64,000 nt of DNA, from NCBI RefSeq assembly GCF_029238095.1, contig NZ_JAQWGS010000025.1:62001-126000 (forward strand). Direction: 5' to 3'. This document shows, in pieces, positions 1 to 9,402 of this stretch (its first letter is position 1; every line of letters starts with the position of its first letter). The translations under genes were made by a program, and so were the position numbers. The notes under the pieces were generated by a model. The model did not search any database, was not told where the DNA came from, and saw nothing but the letters and a program-made list of their open reading frames with translations. The stretch comes from Lacinutrix sp. GTDB taxonomy: Bacteria; Bacteroidota; Bacteroidia; Flavobacteriales; Flavobacteriaceae.

Positions 1-834
1 GAAGTTGTGTTTCCTATTGAAATTGACGACGACAATGAAAAGTTAAATTTTAGAGCTTTCGCTAGCACCAAGGACGCAGGCTTTGCATTATCTGTGGCAA
101 GTCCAGCTTATTTATATAAATTGGGAGATGAGGAAACAAAATTAGTCTACCTAGAAAACCACGAAAAAGCATTTTACGATGCTTTGGATTTCTGGAACGA
201 CCAAGAAGGCATAGCTATTGGAGATCCAACAGACGATTGTATGAGTATTATAATTACACGAGATGGCGGAAACACTTGGAACAAACTATCATGCGATGTA
301 TTGCCAAAAGCAAAAGAAGGTGAGGCCGCTTTTGCAGCAAGCGATACAAATATTGCCATAGTTGGTGATAAAACTTGGGTAGCAACAGGAGGAAAGGCAA
401 GTAGAGTATTGTTTTCACCAGATAAAGGTAAAACTTGGGAAGTTTTCGAAACTCCTATAGTACAAGGTTTAGAAACTACAGGAATGTACTCTTTAGATTT
501 TTACGATGAAAATAATGGATTTGCTATTGGTGGAGATTACACTAAAGCTGGAGATAGCACTGCTAATAAAATAAGAACTCAAGATGGCGGGAAAACGTGG
601 CAATTGGTTGCGCAAAACCAAAGTCCAGGTTATAGAAGTTGTGTACAATACATTCCAGGTAGAAATGCTAAAGAACTGGTTACTATTGGTTTTAAAGGTA
701 TTGACTATTCTAAAGATGCTGGAGAAAACTGGAAGCATTTAAGCGATGAAGGTTTTTATACGCTTCGTTTTGTAAATGATAGTGTTGCTTATGCTGCTGG
801 AAGTATGAGAATAGCCAAGTTAACGTTTAGGTAA
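1..834 (+). CDS. BNR/YCF48-like repeat protein, 5' end missing
   Basis: The reading frame is open through the left edge, so this is the C-terminal part of a longer protein; the GTG at position 7 is not a credible start. The visible part carries four Asp-box/BNR-type motifs of the form D-x-G-x-T/N-W (DGGNTW, DKGKTW, DGGKTW, DAGENW), each closing a beta-propeller blade as in YCF48/photosystem II stability factor-like and sialidase-like folds. Flavobacteria have many such proteins, usually exported and annotated as 'oxidoreductase' or 'BNR-repeat protein' without a proven reaction. No catalytic assignment is possible. It converges with the gene at 891 on a shared bidirectional terminator. Confidence 0.75.
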   Translation, partial: EVVFPIEIDDDNEKLNFRAFASTKDAGFALSVASPAYLYKLGDEETKLVYLENHEKAFYDALDFWNDQEGIAIGDPTDDCMSIIITRDGGNTWNKLSCDVLPKAKEGEAAFAASDTNIAIVGDKTWVATGGKASRVLFSPDKGKTWEVFETPIVQGLETTGMYSLDFYDENNGFAIGGDYTKAGDSTANKIRTQDGGKTWQLVAQNQSPGYRSCVQYIPGRNAKELVTIGFKGIDYSKDAGENWKHLSDEGFYTLRFVNDSVAYAAGSMRIAKLTFR

Positions 835-855
835 ATAAATTGTACTTTTATACAA

Positions 856-887
856 AAAGAGCAGCCATTGGCTGCTCTTTTTTTTTT
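856..887. terminator. bidirectional intrinsic terminator
   Basis: A perfect 11-bp stem (856-866 with 870-880) with a 3-nt loop, flanked by A and T runs, lies between two convergent genes and can terminate both. Confidence 0.85.
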
Positions 888-890
888 AAA

Positions 891-1340
891 CTATTTTTTG
901 GATTTTTCTCCACGATGACGTTCTTTAAACTCTTGGATCATTTTATGTCTAAATGTTTTTTCAGCATACATGAGTTTTAAAATCTTTTTTGAAGATAATA
1001 TGTCACTCAATTTAGTAAAATATTCTTTTTGAAGTTGTTGTCTAGACAATTCCATAGTTACAATTTTATCTAAATAGGCTTTAGCTTCAGCTTCAGTAAC
1101 ATTATCAAAATTTTCTAAACGCTTTAAACCAGAATTATCTCTAAGCTTATCGTTGGCTTCTTCGTTTGTATTGTAAACAGGCCAAAATGCTTGTGCTTCT
1201 TTTGCTGTTAAATCTAATTGCTCTGTTATGTGTGCAACTTTTAGGGCTTTTACCTTTTCTTTATTTGGTTTTTGCGCATATAGATTTACAGATAATAGTA
1301 AAGCAAAAACTGGAATAAGTATTTTTTTAGTTGTTTTCAT
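891..1340 (-). CDS. Spy/CpxP-like periplasmic protein of an ECF sigma operon
   Basis: 149 residues. An N-terminal signal peptide (about residues 1-22, ending LYAQ) is followed by an all-helical, charged domain with a repeated 'LDLTAKEAQAFWPVY'-type segment, which resembles the Spy/CpxP (LTxxQ) group and the flavobacterial 'sensor of ECF-type sigma factor' family. It is the third gene of a sigma/anti-sigma operon, with a 2-bp gap after the membrane protein at 1343. The likely role is periplasmic sensing of envelope stress or protein binding; this is inferred from family and context. Confidence 0.6.
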   Translation of the reverse strand: MKTTKKILIPVFALLLSVNLYAQKPNKEKVKALKVAHITEQLDLTAKEAQAFWPVYNTNEEANDKLRDNSGLKRLENFDNVTEAEAKAYLDKIVTMELSRQQLQKEYFTKLSDILSSKKILKLMYAEKTFRHKMIQEFKERHRGEKSKK

Positions 1341-1342
1341 TT

Positions 1343-1819
1343 TTATTCTGAATATAAGTCGTTAACATCTATGTCTTCTAGATAACTATCTAAAGTTTCG
1401 TCACTTATTGTGTAATCTATAAACTGAGTTTCACTTAGCTCGTTGTTTTGAAATAGTGATGTTAAATCACCTATTTCAGTTTCGTCTAAAATATAATTTT
1501 CTACAGTTGTACTGTCTAAATCTGTAAGCGTTAATGGTGAATTATTAAATATATTTAAACTAAAAAACAATACAATGGCAGCTGCTACGCTAGAAACAAA
1601 TAATATGTTCTTTCTAGAAAATATAGAAATAACTTTAGTTTCTTTTTTAATAACAACCTCAAAATTATCTAAATAGCCTTCAGGTGCTTTAAAACCAGAG
1701 TTGCTAACTAAGCTTTTAAGCTTCGCTTGAGTTAAAATAGAATCTTCTAGTCCTTCAAAATAATCTTTAGGCACTTTAAATCCTGAGTTTTTAATGTTAT
1801 GTAAATTTTCGTTTTTCAT
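1343..1819 (-). CDS. probable anti-sigma factor, single-pass membrane protein
   Basis: 158 residues. The N-terminal cytoplasmic part has two similar segments, 'SGFKVPKDYFEGLE' and 'SGFKAPEGYLDNFE'. One transmembrane helix follows at about residues 70-90, then an acidic periplasmic tail rich in D/E/T. There is no zinc-binding HxxxCxxC motif, so it is not a classical ZAS anti-sigma factor. Its position between an ECF sigma gene and a Spy-like gene makes an anti-sigma role likely. The duplicated segment is a common feature of flavobacterial proteins in this position. Confidence 0.55.
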   Translation of the reverse strand: MKNENLHNIKNSGFKVPKDYFEGLEDSILTQAKLKSLVSNSGFKAPEGYLDNFEVVIKKETKVISIFSRKNILFVSSVAAAIVLFFSLNIFNNSPLTLTDLDSTTVENYILDETEIGDLTSLFQNNELSETQFIDYTISDETLDSYLEDIDVNDLYSE

Positions 1820-1884
1820 GTTTATATTCCAAGGCTTTCAAAATCTCTATGTTTAGTATTAAGACTCTTAATTTGTTAAATAGT

Positions 1885-2430
1885 TTAATTGTTAGTTAAA
1901 TAAGCTTCAATTTTTTTTGCTGCAATATGGTAAGATGCTTTTAAAGCACCTTCACTAGTCTCTAAAATAGTAGACATGTCTTTATATTTTAAATCCTGAA
2001 AATATTTCATATTAAAAACCAATTGTTGTTTACTTGGAAGCGTTGCAATAGCCTTTTGAAGTTTTAATTGAATGGCATCTCCTTCAAAATACACATCAGA
2101 TTCCATATTATTTATGGCTAGATTTTGTGCTTCTTCATTGGTAATTTGTAGACGTTTAGCATTTTTGTTTAAAAGTGTAATGGCTTCGTTTGTTGCAATT
2201 CTGTACAACCAAGAATATAGTTTGCTTTCTCCTTTAAAACCATCGATGCTTTTGTAGACTTTTATAAAAGTATTTTGAAGCACATCGTCTGCATCGTCAT
2301 GAGATTTTACAATGTTTCTAATATGCCAGTATAATCGTTCTTTGTATTGTGCCACAAGCTCTTTAAAAGCAATGTCTTTGTTGCCTTTAGCTTGTAGTTT
2401 TAATAAAAGTTCGGTTTCAGTAGTCAACAA
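1885..2430 (-). CDS. ECF-type RNA polymerase sigma factor
   Basis: 181 residues with sigma region 2 (about 15-80, including 'DADDVLQNTFIKVYKSIDGFKG' style core-binding and -10 recognition residues) and region 4 (about 125-175, 'LPSKQQLVFNMKYFQDLKYKDMS' helix-turn-helix). No region 3 is present, as in ECF sigma factors. It heads a three-gene operon with the anti-sigma-like and Spy-like genes. The regulon is unknown; envelope stress is a reasonable inference from the partners. Confidence 0.9.
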   Translation of the reverse strand: MLTTETELLLKLQAKGNKDIAFKELVAQYKERLYWHIRNIVKSHDDADDVLQNTFIKVYKSIDGFKGESKLYSWLYRIATNEAITLLNKNAKRLQITNEEAQNLAINNMESDVYFEGDAIQLKLQKAIATLPSKQQLVFNMKYFQDLKYKDMSTILETSEGALKASYHIAAKKIEAYLTNN

Positions 2431-2506
2431 AAATGATTTTCTTTTAGACTGTAGTTTTTTATTTTGGTTTAAAACAAAAGTGTTTTTATTTTAAACTAAA
2501 CAGATA

Positions 2507-4333
2507 TTAATCAAAACTTTGCATATTTACAAGTTTTCTGTATGTACCATCCATGTTCATAAGTTCGTTGTGTTTGCCTTGCTCTGCAATTTCACCTTTA
2601 TGCATAACTATTATTTCGTCTGCATTTTGAATGGTAGATAATCTATGAGCTATTACTATAGACGTTCTGTTTTTCATCATGTTTTCTAGAGCGACTTGTA
2701 CCAAGCGTTCGCTTTCTGTGTCTAATGCTGAGGTGGCTTCGTCTAAAATCATAATTGGTGGATTTTTTAAGACAGCTCTTGCAATACTCAAGCGTTGTTT
2801 TTGTCCGCCAGATAATTTGTTTCCAGAATCACCTACATTAGTTTCTATGCCTTTAGGTAAATCTTTTACAAATTCCCAAGCGTTTGCAATTTTAAGTGCT
2901 TCTATAACTTGTTCGTCTGTAGCACCTTGCTTTCCAATTAGAATATTGTTTTTTACAGTATCGTTAAATAAGATAGAATCTTGCGTTACCAAGCCCATTA
3001 AACCTCGAAGCGAGTTTTTTGTAAGGTCTTTTATATTTTCACTGTCTATGGTAATACTACCTTCGTTTACATCGTAAAAACGCGTTACTAAATTTGCAAT
3101 GGTACTTTTACCACTTCCAGATTGTCCAACTAGTGCAACGGTTTTTCCTTTTGGAACATTTACAGTGAAGTTTTTTAGTACTAAATCGTCTTCATATTTA
3201 AACGAAATATTATTGATTTTGATACCTTGGCTGAATTCGGTTTTAGTTTTTGCATTTGCACTATCTTTTATTGGACTTTCGCTTTCTAAAATTTCAAGCA
3301 CACGTTCTGCAGAAGCATTACCACGTTTCACGCTATACAAAGCTTTACTTATTGCTTTTGCAGGTGTAAGTATATTATAAGCTAGTAATAGAAAAACTAT
3401 AAATTCACCACCATCTAGTTGTTTATTAAAAACCATTGTGCCTCCAAATAATAAAATGGCTGCAATGGTTAAAATACCTAAAAACTCACTTGCAGGCGAG
3501 GCTAAGTTTTGCCTATTCATTAAAGAATTAGAAAATCTATAAAGTCTGTTTGTTGAACTTTTAAACTTGTTTTCAAACTGTTGTTCTGCATTATAACCTT
3601 TAATCACTTTTAAACCACCTAAAGTTTCTTCTAATGAAGACAAAAATTGCCCAACTTCATTTTGAACGAGATGCGATTTCTTTTTTAAACTTTTTCCTAT
3701 AAATGAAATGATAAAACCTGAAATGGGTATAAAAACAAAGACAAATAATGTTAATTTTGGACTTAAAATTAACATAGAAATAATAGCAAATATAATTGTA
3801 AGTGGCTCGCGAATAATAAGTTCTAGCACTGCTAATAAAGACATTTGCACTTCTCCAACATCTGATGCTATTCTAGAAATAGTGTCACCTTTTCGTTTTT
3901 CGGAAAAGTAAGAGATGGGTAAGTTTACTACTTTTCTAAACATTTCATCTCTAATGTCTTTTAAAACGCCATTTCTTAAAAAAGTAATAAAATAGAGTGA
4001 TAGGTAGCTGAAAAGATTTTTTAAAAGGAATAAAACTACAATTATTGCGACTATTAAAAACAAAGCACTTTGTTCTCCTTCAATTTCAATTCTTTGACTA
4101 ATTGTAAAATTAAAAGAGTCTACTAAATAGTCTTTTAAATTTGAATAATCACCATCCCAAAGTGGTTGCGATAGTACTTTGTCGGTTTGTCCAAAAAGCA
4201 CATTAATCATCGGCATCATTGCAATCATAGACAATGTGCTAAAAAGTGCATAAAAAATATTACAAATAATATTTAGTATACCATACTTTTTATAAGGAAT
4301 TGCGAAGCGTAATATTTTTTTTAAGTAATTCAT
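2507..4333 (-). CDS. MsbA-like ABC exporter (fused TMD-NBD)
   Basis: 608 residues. Six membrane helices fill about 1-330 (ABC transporter type 1 domain), and the ATPase follows with Walker A GQSGSGKST at about 402-410, LSGGQ signature at about 506, Walker B ILDEA at about 529 and the switch His in IAHRLS at about 562. It works as a homodimer in the inner membrane. Family members flip lipid A (MsbA) or export lipids, peptides or drugs; the substrate cannot be read from sequence. It lies 4 bp after the phosphohexomutase gene on the same strand, and a glycosyltransferase is also near, consistent with envelope lipid or saccharide metabolism. Confidence 0.88.
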   Translation of the reverse strand: MNYLKKILRFAIPYKKYGILNIICNIFYALFSTLSMIAMMPMINVLFGQTDKVLSQPLWDGDYSNLKDYLVDSFNFTISQRIEIEGEQSALFLIVAIIVVLFLLKNLFSYLSLYFITFLRNGVLKDIRDEMFRKVVNLPISYFSEKRKGDTISRIASDVGEVQMSLLAVLELIIREPLTIIFAIISMLILSPKLTLFVFVFIPISGFIISFIGKSLKKKSHLVQNEVGQFLSSLEETLGGLKVIKGYNAEQQFENKFKSSTNRLYRFSNSLMNRQNLASPASEFLGILTIAAILLFGGTMVFNKQLDGGEFIVFLLLAYNILTPAKAISKALYSVKRGNASAERVLEILESESPIKDSANAKTKTEFSQGIKINNISFKYEDDLVLKNFTVNVPKGKTVALVGQSGSGKSTIANLVTRFYDVNEGSITIDSENIKDLTKNSLRGLMGLVTQDSILFNDTVKNNILIGKQGATDEQVIEALKIANAWEFVKDLPKGIETNVGDSGNKLSGGQKQRLSIARAVLKNPPIMILDEATSALDTESERLVQVALENMMKNRTSIVIAHRLSTIQNADEIIVMHKGEIAEQGKHNELMNMDGTYRKLVNMQSFD

Positions 4334-4337
4334 TTAG

Positions 4338-6065
4338 TTAAAGATTCATGTCTTTTAAAATGGCATCAATCTTTGTTTCCAATTGTTGTTCCGTTTTTTT
4401 AAAAGCAGACATACTGTCTAGACTCGTGTTTACGCTAATGTAGAATTTTATTTTTGGTTCTGTACCACTTGGTCGTAAAGCAATTTTACTACCATCTTCT
4501 GTATGGTATATTAAGACGTTAGATTTTGGAATATATATAGTTGTAGTTTCTCCAGTAATTGTGTTTTTTGATAATGATAATTGGTAGTCTTCAATTAAAA
4601 CAACTTTAGAGTTATTAACTACTTCAAGTGGTTTTTCTCTAGCATCAATCATTATTTGTTTGATTTCTTGTGCGCCTTCAATTCCTTTTTTAGTGATAGA
4701 AACTAAACGTTCTTTATACAAACCATGTGTTATGTACAGTTTTATTAATTCTTGATATACACTACTGCCTTTAGCTTTGGCTTGTGCTGCAATTTCGCAA
4801 GCTAAAAGCGTGGCAGTTACAGCATCTTTATCGCGAACAAAATCGCCAACCATAAACCCAAAACTTTCTTCTCCACCACCAATAAAATTAAGGTTTGGAA
4901 AATCTTTTATCATTTTTGCAATCCACTTAAAACCTGTTAGGCCAATTTTGCATTCTACATCGTATGCTTTACCTAAAACGCTCATCATTGGAGTAGAGAC
5001 TATGGTGCTTGCTATAAACTCTTTACCATTAATTTTATTCTCATTTTGCCATTGTTTTAGTAAGAAATCAGTCATTAATATCATGGCTTGATTACCATTT
5101 AAAATAACCAATTTGTTATCTAAATCTCTAACTACAATTCCTAATCTATCGCAATCTGGATCTGTACCTATTACAATATCGCCTTCGGTTTTATTGGCTA
5201 AATCCATAGCCATTTTTAATGCTGCTGGTTCTTCTGGATTTGGTGAGGCTACTGTTGGAAAATTGCCATCAGGTTTGCGTTGTGCTTCAACTATATTTAC
5301 GTTTGTATATCCAGCACGTTTTAGCGTTTCTGGAATTGCAGTAATAGAGGTTCCGTGAAGCGATGTAAATACAATATTCAAATTTTCTTTAGCTTCCGCT
5401 GAAGTATTAAAGCTTCCGTTTTTAACAGAAGCATTTATAAAAACATCATCTATGTCTTTACCAATGTAATGGATTAACTCTTCGTTTGCATTAAATTTAA
5501 TTTCAGCATAATCTAAAGTATCAATCACTTTAATAATTTCTGCATCTTGAGGTGGCACTAATTGGCCACCATCTTGCCAGTAGACTTTATAACCGTTGTA
5601 TTCTGGAGGATTATGTGAGGCTGTTAAAACAATACCACAATGGCAATTTAGATGTTTTAAAGCGAACGATAATTCTGGAGTAGGACGAAGGTCTTCGAAT
5701 AAAAAGACTTCTATATTGTTAGCAGAAAACACATTTGCTACAACTTTAGCTAATGTTTTACTGTTATGTCTGCAATCGAAAGCAATAGCTACTTTTAATG
5801 TTTCGTTTGGAAACATGTTGTGCATATAATTACTAATGCCTTGAGTATTTTTTCCAAGTGTATATTTGTTAATTTTGTTGGTGCCAATTCCCATAACACC
5901 TCGCATTCCACCTGTTCCAAACTCTAAGTTTTTATAAAAACTTTCTTTTAGTTCTTTTGGGTTGGTAGCTATTAAGTCTTTAATGTATAGTTGTGTTTCT
6001 TTATCGAATGTAGGCGTTAACCAAGTGTTAACTCTATTTAATAATTCTGGTTCTATATAAATCAT
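4338..6065 (-). CDS. phosphoglucomutase/phosphomannomutase family enzyme
   Basis: 575 residues, the usual length of the PgcA-type alpha-D-phosphohexomutase family. The phosphoserine loop TASHNP has its serine at residue 150; the Mg-binding loop DPDCDRLG is at about 301-308; the sugar-binding GGGEESFGF is at about 394-402; and the phosphate-binding R-x-SGTEP is near the C terminus. It interconverts hexose 1- and 6-phosphates in the cytoplasm, feeding nucleotide-sugar synthesis. Glucose versus mannose specificity is not decided by these motifs. It precedes the MsbA-like exporter with a 4-bp gap, so the two are probably co-transcribed. Confidence 0.9.
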   Translation of the reverse strand: MIYIEPELLNRVNTWLTPTFDKETQLYIKDLIATNPKELKESFYKNLEFGTGGMRGVMGIGTNKINKYTLGKNTQGISNYMHNMFPNETLKVAIAFDCRHNSKTLAKVVANVFSANNIEVFLFEDLRPTPELSFALKHLNCHCGIVLTASHNPPEYNGYKVYWQDGGQLVPPQDAEIIKVIDTLDYAEIKFNANEELIHYIGKDIDDVFINASVKNGSFNTSAEAKENLNIVFTSLHGTSITAIPETLKRAGYTNVNIVEAQRKPDGNFPTVASPNPEEPAALKMAMDLANKTEGDIVIGTDPDCDRLGIVVRDLDNKLVILNGNQAMILMTDFLLKQWQNENKINGKEFIASTIVSTPMMSVLGKAYDVECKIGLTGFKWIAKMIKDFPNLNFIGGGEESFGFMVGDFVRDKDAVTATLLACEIAAQAKAKGSSVYQELIKLYITHGLYKERLVSITKKGIEGAQEIKQIMIDAREKPLEVVNNSKVVLIEDYQLSLSKNTITGETTTIYIPKSNVLIYHTEDGSKIALRPSGTEPKIKFYISVNTSLDSMSAFKKTEQQLETKIDAILKDMNL

Positions 6066-6125
6066 ATTCTAATGTAATAGAATGCAAAAGTAAGCATTAT
6101 AAAAAAGGTAATGATTAACAGTTTG

Positions 6126-7091
6126 TTAATTTGAAAGTTTGTTATTGAAATTTAATTCATTCTTTATTAAATAACGGTTTTTGTGTTGCTTAGAGCGTAA
6201 AATGATTTCGCCTAAAAAGCCAGCAACAAAAAATTGGGTACCAATTATCATGGTAAAGAGCGCAATATAAAATTCTGGTCTTTGCGTTATTAATATTCCA
6301 TTTTGATGAAAAAACAATTTATCAATTCCTAAATAGGCAGAAAAAACAAAACCTATAGCAAACATTATAACACCTAAAGCGCCAAATAAATGCATTGGTC
6401 TTTTACCAAAACGTGAGATAAACCAAATAGTAATTAAATCTAGAAAACCATAGATAAAGCGCTCCATACCAAACTTAGTTTCACCATATTTTCTTGCTTG
6501 ATGCTGTACAACTTGTTCTCCAATTTTTGTAAAGCCAGCATTTTTAGCTAAAACAGGAATATACCTATGCATTTCACCATTTACATCTATGTTTTTTATA
6601 ACTTCGTTTTTATATGCTTTAAGTCCGCAATTAAAGTCGTTTAATTTTACACCAGAGGTTTTACGGGCAGCCCAATTAAATAATTTAGATGGTAAGTTTT
6701 TAGTAAACTTATTATCAAAACGCTTCTTTTTCCAGCCCGAAACGAGATCAAAACCATCATTAATAATTTTGTTATAAAGTGCTGGGATTTCTTCAGGATT
6801 ATCTTGTAAATCGGCATCCATTGTAATAATAACATCTCCTTGCGCTTTTTCGAAACCTGCATGTAATGCTTGAGATTTTCCAAAGTTTTTTAAAAATCGA
6901 ATGCCTTTAACATTGTGGTCTAATTTTGTAAGTCTTTCTATAGTTTCCCATGAACCATCGTTAGAACCATCATCTATGAATAGTATTTCATAAGAAAAAC
7001 GATTGGATTGCATAACTTTTGCAATCCAATCGTGTAATTCTGTAAGCGATTCTTGTTCGTTAAGTAGTGGTATGACTACTGATATATCCAT
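6126..7091 (-). CDS. family 2 glycosyltransferase, DPM1/GtrB-like
   Basis: 321 residues. The N-terminal GT-A domain shows VVIPLLNEQESL at the start, DDGSND at 40-45 and DAD at 92-94 (DXD-type metal and nucleotide-sugar binding). Two hydrophobic helices at about 233-255 and 270-292 anchor the C terminus in the inner membrane, the architecture of polyprenyl-phosphate glycosyltransferases such as GtrB and ArnC. It probably transfers a sugar from a nucleotide donor onto undecaprenyl phosphate. It follows the DUF4199 gene and precedes the phosphohexomutase gene on the same strand. Confidence 0.88.
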   Translation of the reverse strand: MDISVVIPLLNEQESLTELHDWIAKVMQSNRFSYEILFIDDGSNDGSWETIERLTKLDHNVKGIRFLKNFGKSQALHAGFEKAQGDVIITMDADLQDNPEEIPALYNKIINDGFDLVSGWKKKRFDNKFTKNLPSKLFNWAARKTSGVKLNDFNCGLKAYKNEVIKNIDVNGEMHRYIPVLAKNAGFTKIGEQVVQHQARKYGETKFGMERFIYGFLDLITIWFISRFGKRPMHLFGALGVIMFAIGFVFSAYLGIDKLFFHQNGILITQRPEFYIALFTMIIGTQFFVAGFLGEIILRSKQHKNRYLIKNELNFNNKLSN

Positions 7092-7128
7092 GTGCTATTT
7101 TTGAAATGATATTTCAAATATAAAACTA

Positions 7129-7659
7129 TTATGCGTTTTCCGTGTCTCTTTTTACTATTAAAGCTACAATTAACCCAATTACTGCTTGTATTACCAAAAA
7201 GATAGCATTAGACTGTAATTGAGGAGCGATAGAAAATTGGTTTTTTTGGGCTTCCATTTGCTCTAATGTTTGTGCAACAGCTTCTTCGGGAGCATTAAAG
7301 CTACGCATCATTTGTATAGTGGCATCAATTGTTTTTTCTTTTAAAGCAATAGCTGCATCTGGATCAATAAAATTAAATATTAAAATACTAATGACCATAC
7401 TAATAATTATTCCGATGGCAACTGTAATAAAATAAGAACTAAAAGCCTCTTTAAAAGTGATCACTCCATTTTGTATGCTTTTAGATTTTAATGCAGATAG
7501 TATTCCAAAAACAATAATTACAATAAATAATAATATACCAAGCCACCATTTTGTTAGCAGGTCTAGATATAATGCATAACCTAAAATTGTAGTAAGTGCC
7601 ATTAGGCCACCTAAATAAAGCCCATAATTAATTGCAGATGATTTTGTTGAAGTTTCCAT
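7129..7659 (-). CDS. DUF4199 family membrane protein
   Basis: 176 residues from the ATG at 7659; an in-frame start 14 codons upstream adds a polar Asn/Thr/Lys leader that looks untranslated, so I prefer the internal start. Four hydrophobic helices are visible, the first pair near the N terminus, then one at about 75-97 and one at the C terminus, with a Gln/Glu-rich extracytoplasmic loop between the last two. This matches the DUF4199 family, common and uncharacterised in Bacteroidota. In many flavobacterial genomes it sits beside a glycosyltransferase gene, as here; the functional meaning is not known. Confidence 0.75.
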   Translation of the reverse strand: METSTKSSAINYGLYLGGLMALTTILGYALYLDLLTKWWLGILLFIVIIVFGILSALKSKSIQNGVITFKEAFSSYFITVAIGIIISMVISILIFNFIDPDAAIALKEKTIDATIQMMRSFNAPEEAVAQTLEQMEAQKNQFSIAPQLQSNAIFLVIQAVIGLIVALIVKRDTENA

Positions 7660-7751
7660 GTTTTTTAGTTTATTAGTTTTAGTATAATTGTTAGTAGTCA
7701 AAGATAAAAAAACGTTACATAAATAAGTTTAAATAATTTTTGTAAAAAGTG

Positions 7752-7781
7752 TTGTTATTTTGTAAAAAACACTTAAATTTG
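7752..7781 (+). promoter_or_regulatory. Bacteroidota-type promoter of the L31 gene
   Basis: TTG at 7752-7754, a 19-nt spacer and TAAATTTG at 7774-7781 fit the flavobacterial housekeeping sigma consensus; the ATG lies 36 nt downstream. Confidence 0.6.
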
Positions 7782-7817
7782 CACCTCGAATTTAGAATAC
7801 AATAAAAGCATTTAGCG

Positions 7818-8069
7818 ATGAAAAAAGATATACATCCAGAAAATTATAGATTAGTAGCATTTAAAGACATGTCTAACGAAGACGTGTTTTTAACAAAATC
7901 TACTGCTAACACAAGCGAAACTTTAGAAGTAGACGGTGTTGAATACCCATTAGTAAAAATGGAAATCTCTAGAACGTCTCACCCGTTTTATACTGGTAAA
8001 TCTAAATTAATAGATACAGCTGGACGTATTGACAAGTTTAAAAACAAATACGCTAAATTTAAAAAATAA
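7818..8069 (+). CDS. rpmE2: 50S ribosomal protein L31, type B
   Basis: 83 residues beginning [11 protein letters not shown], with the L31 signature around SHPFYTGK at about 54-61. The zinc-binding CxxC of type A L31 is absent, so this is the zinc-independent (C-minus) form. L31 sits on the large subunit central protuberance and bridges the subunits. It stands alone with its own promoter and terminator. In many bacteria type B L31 replaces the zinc form under zinc limitation; whether a type A copy exists cannot be judged from this window. Confidence 0.95.
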   Translation: MKKDIHPENYRLVAFKDMSNEDVFLTKSTANTSETLEVDGVEYPLVKMEISRTSHPFYTGKSKLIDTAGRIDKFKNKYAKFKK

Positions 8070-8088
8070 TTTAGTAAGCCATATTTTT

Positions 8089-8121
8089 AAAAGCCTTTCA
8101 TATAATTTGAAAGGCTTTTTT
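8089..8121 (+). terminator. intrinsic terminator of the L31 gene
   Basis: A 12-bp perfect stem (8089-8100 with 8108-8119), 7-nt loop and T run follow the stop codon by about 20 nt. Confidence 0.85.
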
Positions 8122-8183
8122 GTTTTATACATTTACATTACTTTTGAAATTATAAACCTAAGTTAGAAGCTATGAGTGAGAAA

Positions 8184-8216
8184 AACTTATAACTTATAAC
8201 TTATAACTTATAACTT
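8184..8216 (+). repeat. 7-bp tandem array (AACTTAT)
   Basis: Four exact copies of AACTTAT plus a partial fifth, ending 4 nt before the ATG at 8221. Each unit junction contains TAA. It is one of four heptamer arrays in leaders within this window. Confidence 0.9.
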
Positions 8217-8220
8217 GTTT

Positions 8221-9396
8221 ATGAATTACATTCTTTTTGACGGACCTTCAAGAAACCAATTATTACCATTTACATACACACGACCAGTAGCAGAAATAAG
8301 AGTTGGTATTTTAACCATTCGAGAGAAATGGGAAACCTATTTGCAAGCAACCACAACTACAGTTACAGAAGAGTATTTATCTGAAAAATGGCCAATGGTT
8401 GAAATGGAAGTAAATGTAATGATTAATGCATCGTTTTGTCCTACGGAAGCATTAGCCGAAAAGATTAAAGATTTAAAAAAGAATCAAGCGATTTTTAAAG
8501 ACGAAGAAGTGATTGCTTTTTTTACTGAAGAAGATCAAGAAGATATAGATTTATCAACTTTTGAAGCCATAGAGTTTGAAGACAATTTAATTACCATAGA
8601 ACATACTTGGGATATTTTTTCTAAAAATGCCGAAGCAATAGCTCAGGATTTTCAATTATTGACTAAAGATAGAGACTCTCAGCCAATAGCAAAGACAAAC
8701 AATATAATTGCACCAGAAAATATTTTTTTAGAAGAAGGTGCAAAAATGGAATTTGCAACACTAAATGCTAGTTCGGGCCCAATTTATATTGGAAAAAATG
8801 CCGAAATTATGGAAGGTAGCGTGGTTCGTGGCCCATTAGCTTTATGTGATAATGCTACTTTAAAATTAGCCACTAAAATTTATGGAGCAACAACCGTTGG
8901 ACCGCATTGTAAAGTTGGAGGAGAAGTCAATAACTCTGTTTTATTTGGATATTCTAACAAAGGTCATGATGGTTTTTTAGGAAATTCTGTACTTGGTGAA
9001 TGGTGTAATTTAGGAGCAGACACTAACAATTCTAACCTAAAAAACAATTACGCAGAAGTGAGGTTATGGGATTATGAAACCGAAGGTTTTGCAAAAACAG
9101 GATTACAATTTTGTGGCTTAATGATGGGTGACCATAGTAAATGTGGTATTAACACCATGTTTAATACAGGCACTGTAATTGGTGTAAATGCAAATATTTT
9201 TGGAAGCGGATTTCCAAGAAATTTTGTACCAAGCTATAGTTGGGGAGGAAGCGCAGGTTTTACAACCTATTTAACAAAAAAAGCTTTTGAAGTTTGCAAC
9301 GTAGTAATGTCTAGAAGAGCTGTTGCGTTTACAGAAACAGACCAAGCTATTTTAGAACATGTTTTTGAAGAAACAAAAAAGTTTAGAAGAGAATAA
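8221..9396 (+). CDS. GlmU-like putative sugar nucleotidyltransferase
   Basis: 391 residues from the ATG at 8221; an upstream in-frame TTG inside the heptamer array edge is unlikely. The N-terminal part starts like a nucleotidyltransferase fold (LFDGPSRNQLLPFTYTRP), and the C-terminal half (about 195-350) is a left-handed beta-helix of hexapeptide repeats, for example IGKNAEIMEGSVVRG and VIGVNANIFGSG. This is the Bacteroidota 'GlmU family protein/putative sugar nucleotidyltransferase' group. It lacks the clear GxGTRM nucleotide loop of true GlmU, so UDP-GlcNAc synthesis should not be assumed. Cytoplasmic; probably acts on an activated sugar. Confidence 0.75.
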   Translation: MNYILFDGPSRNQLLPFTYTRPVAEIRVGILTIREKWETYLQATTTTVTEEYLSEKWPMVEMEVNVMINASFCPTEALAEKIKDLKKNQAIFKDEEVIAFFTEEDQEDIDLSTFEAIEFEDNLITIEHTWDIFSKNAEAIAQDFQLLTKDRDSQPIAKTNNIIAPENIFLEEGAKMEFATLNASSGPIYIGKNAEIMEGSVVRGPLALCDNATLKLATKIYGATTVGPHCKVGGEVNNSVLFGYSNKGHDGFLGNSVLGEWCNLGADTNNSNLKNNYAEVRLWDYETEGFAKTGLQFCGLMMGDHSKCGINTMFNTGTVIGVNANIFGSGFPRNFVPSYSWGGSAGFTTYLTKKAFEVCNVVMSRRAVAFTETDQAILEHVFEETKKFRRE

Positions 9397-9402
9397 TTGG
9401 TA

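Noticed and set aside
493-738. 81-codon minus-strand frame within the BNR-repeat gene
   Set aside because: It lies opposite clear Asp-box repeats and has no independent support; a shadow frame.
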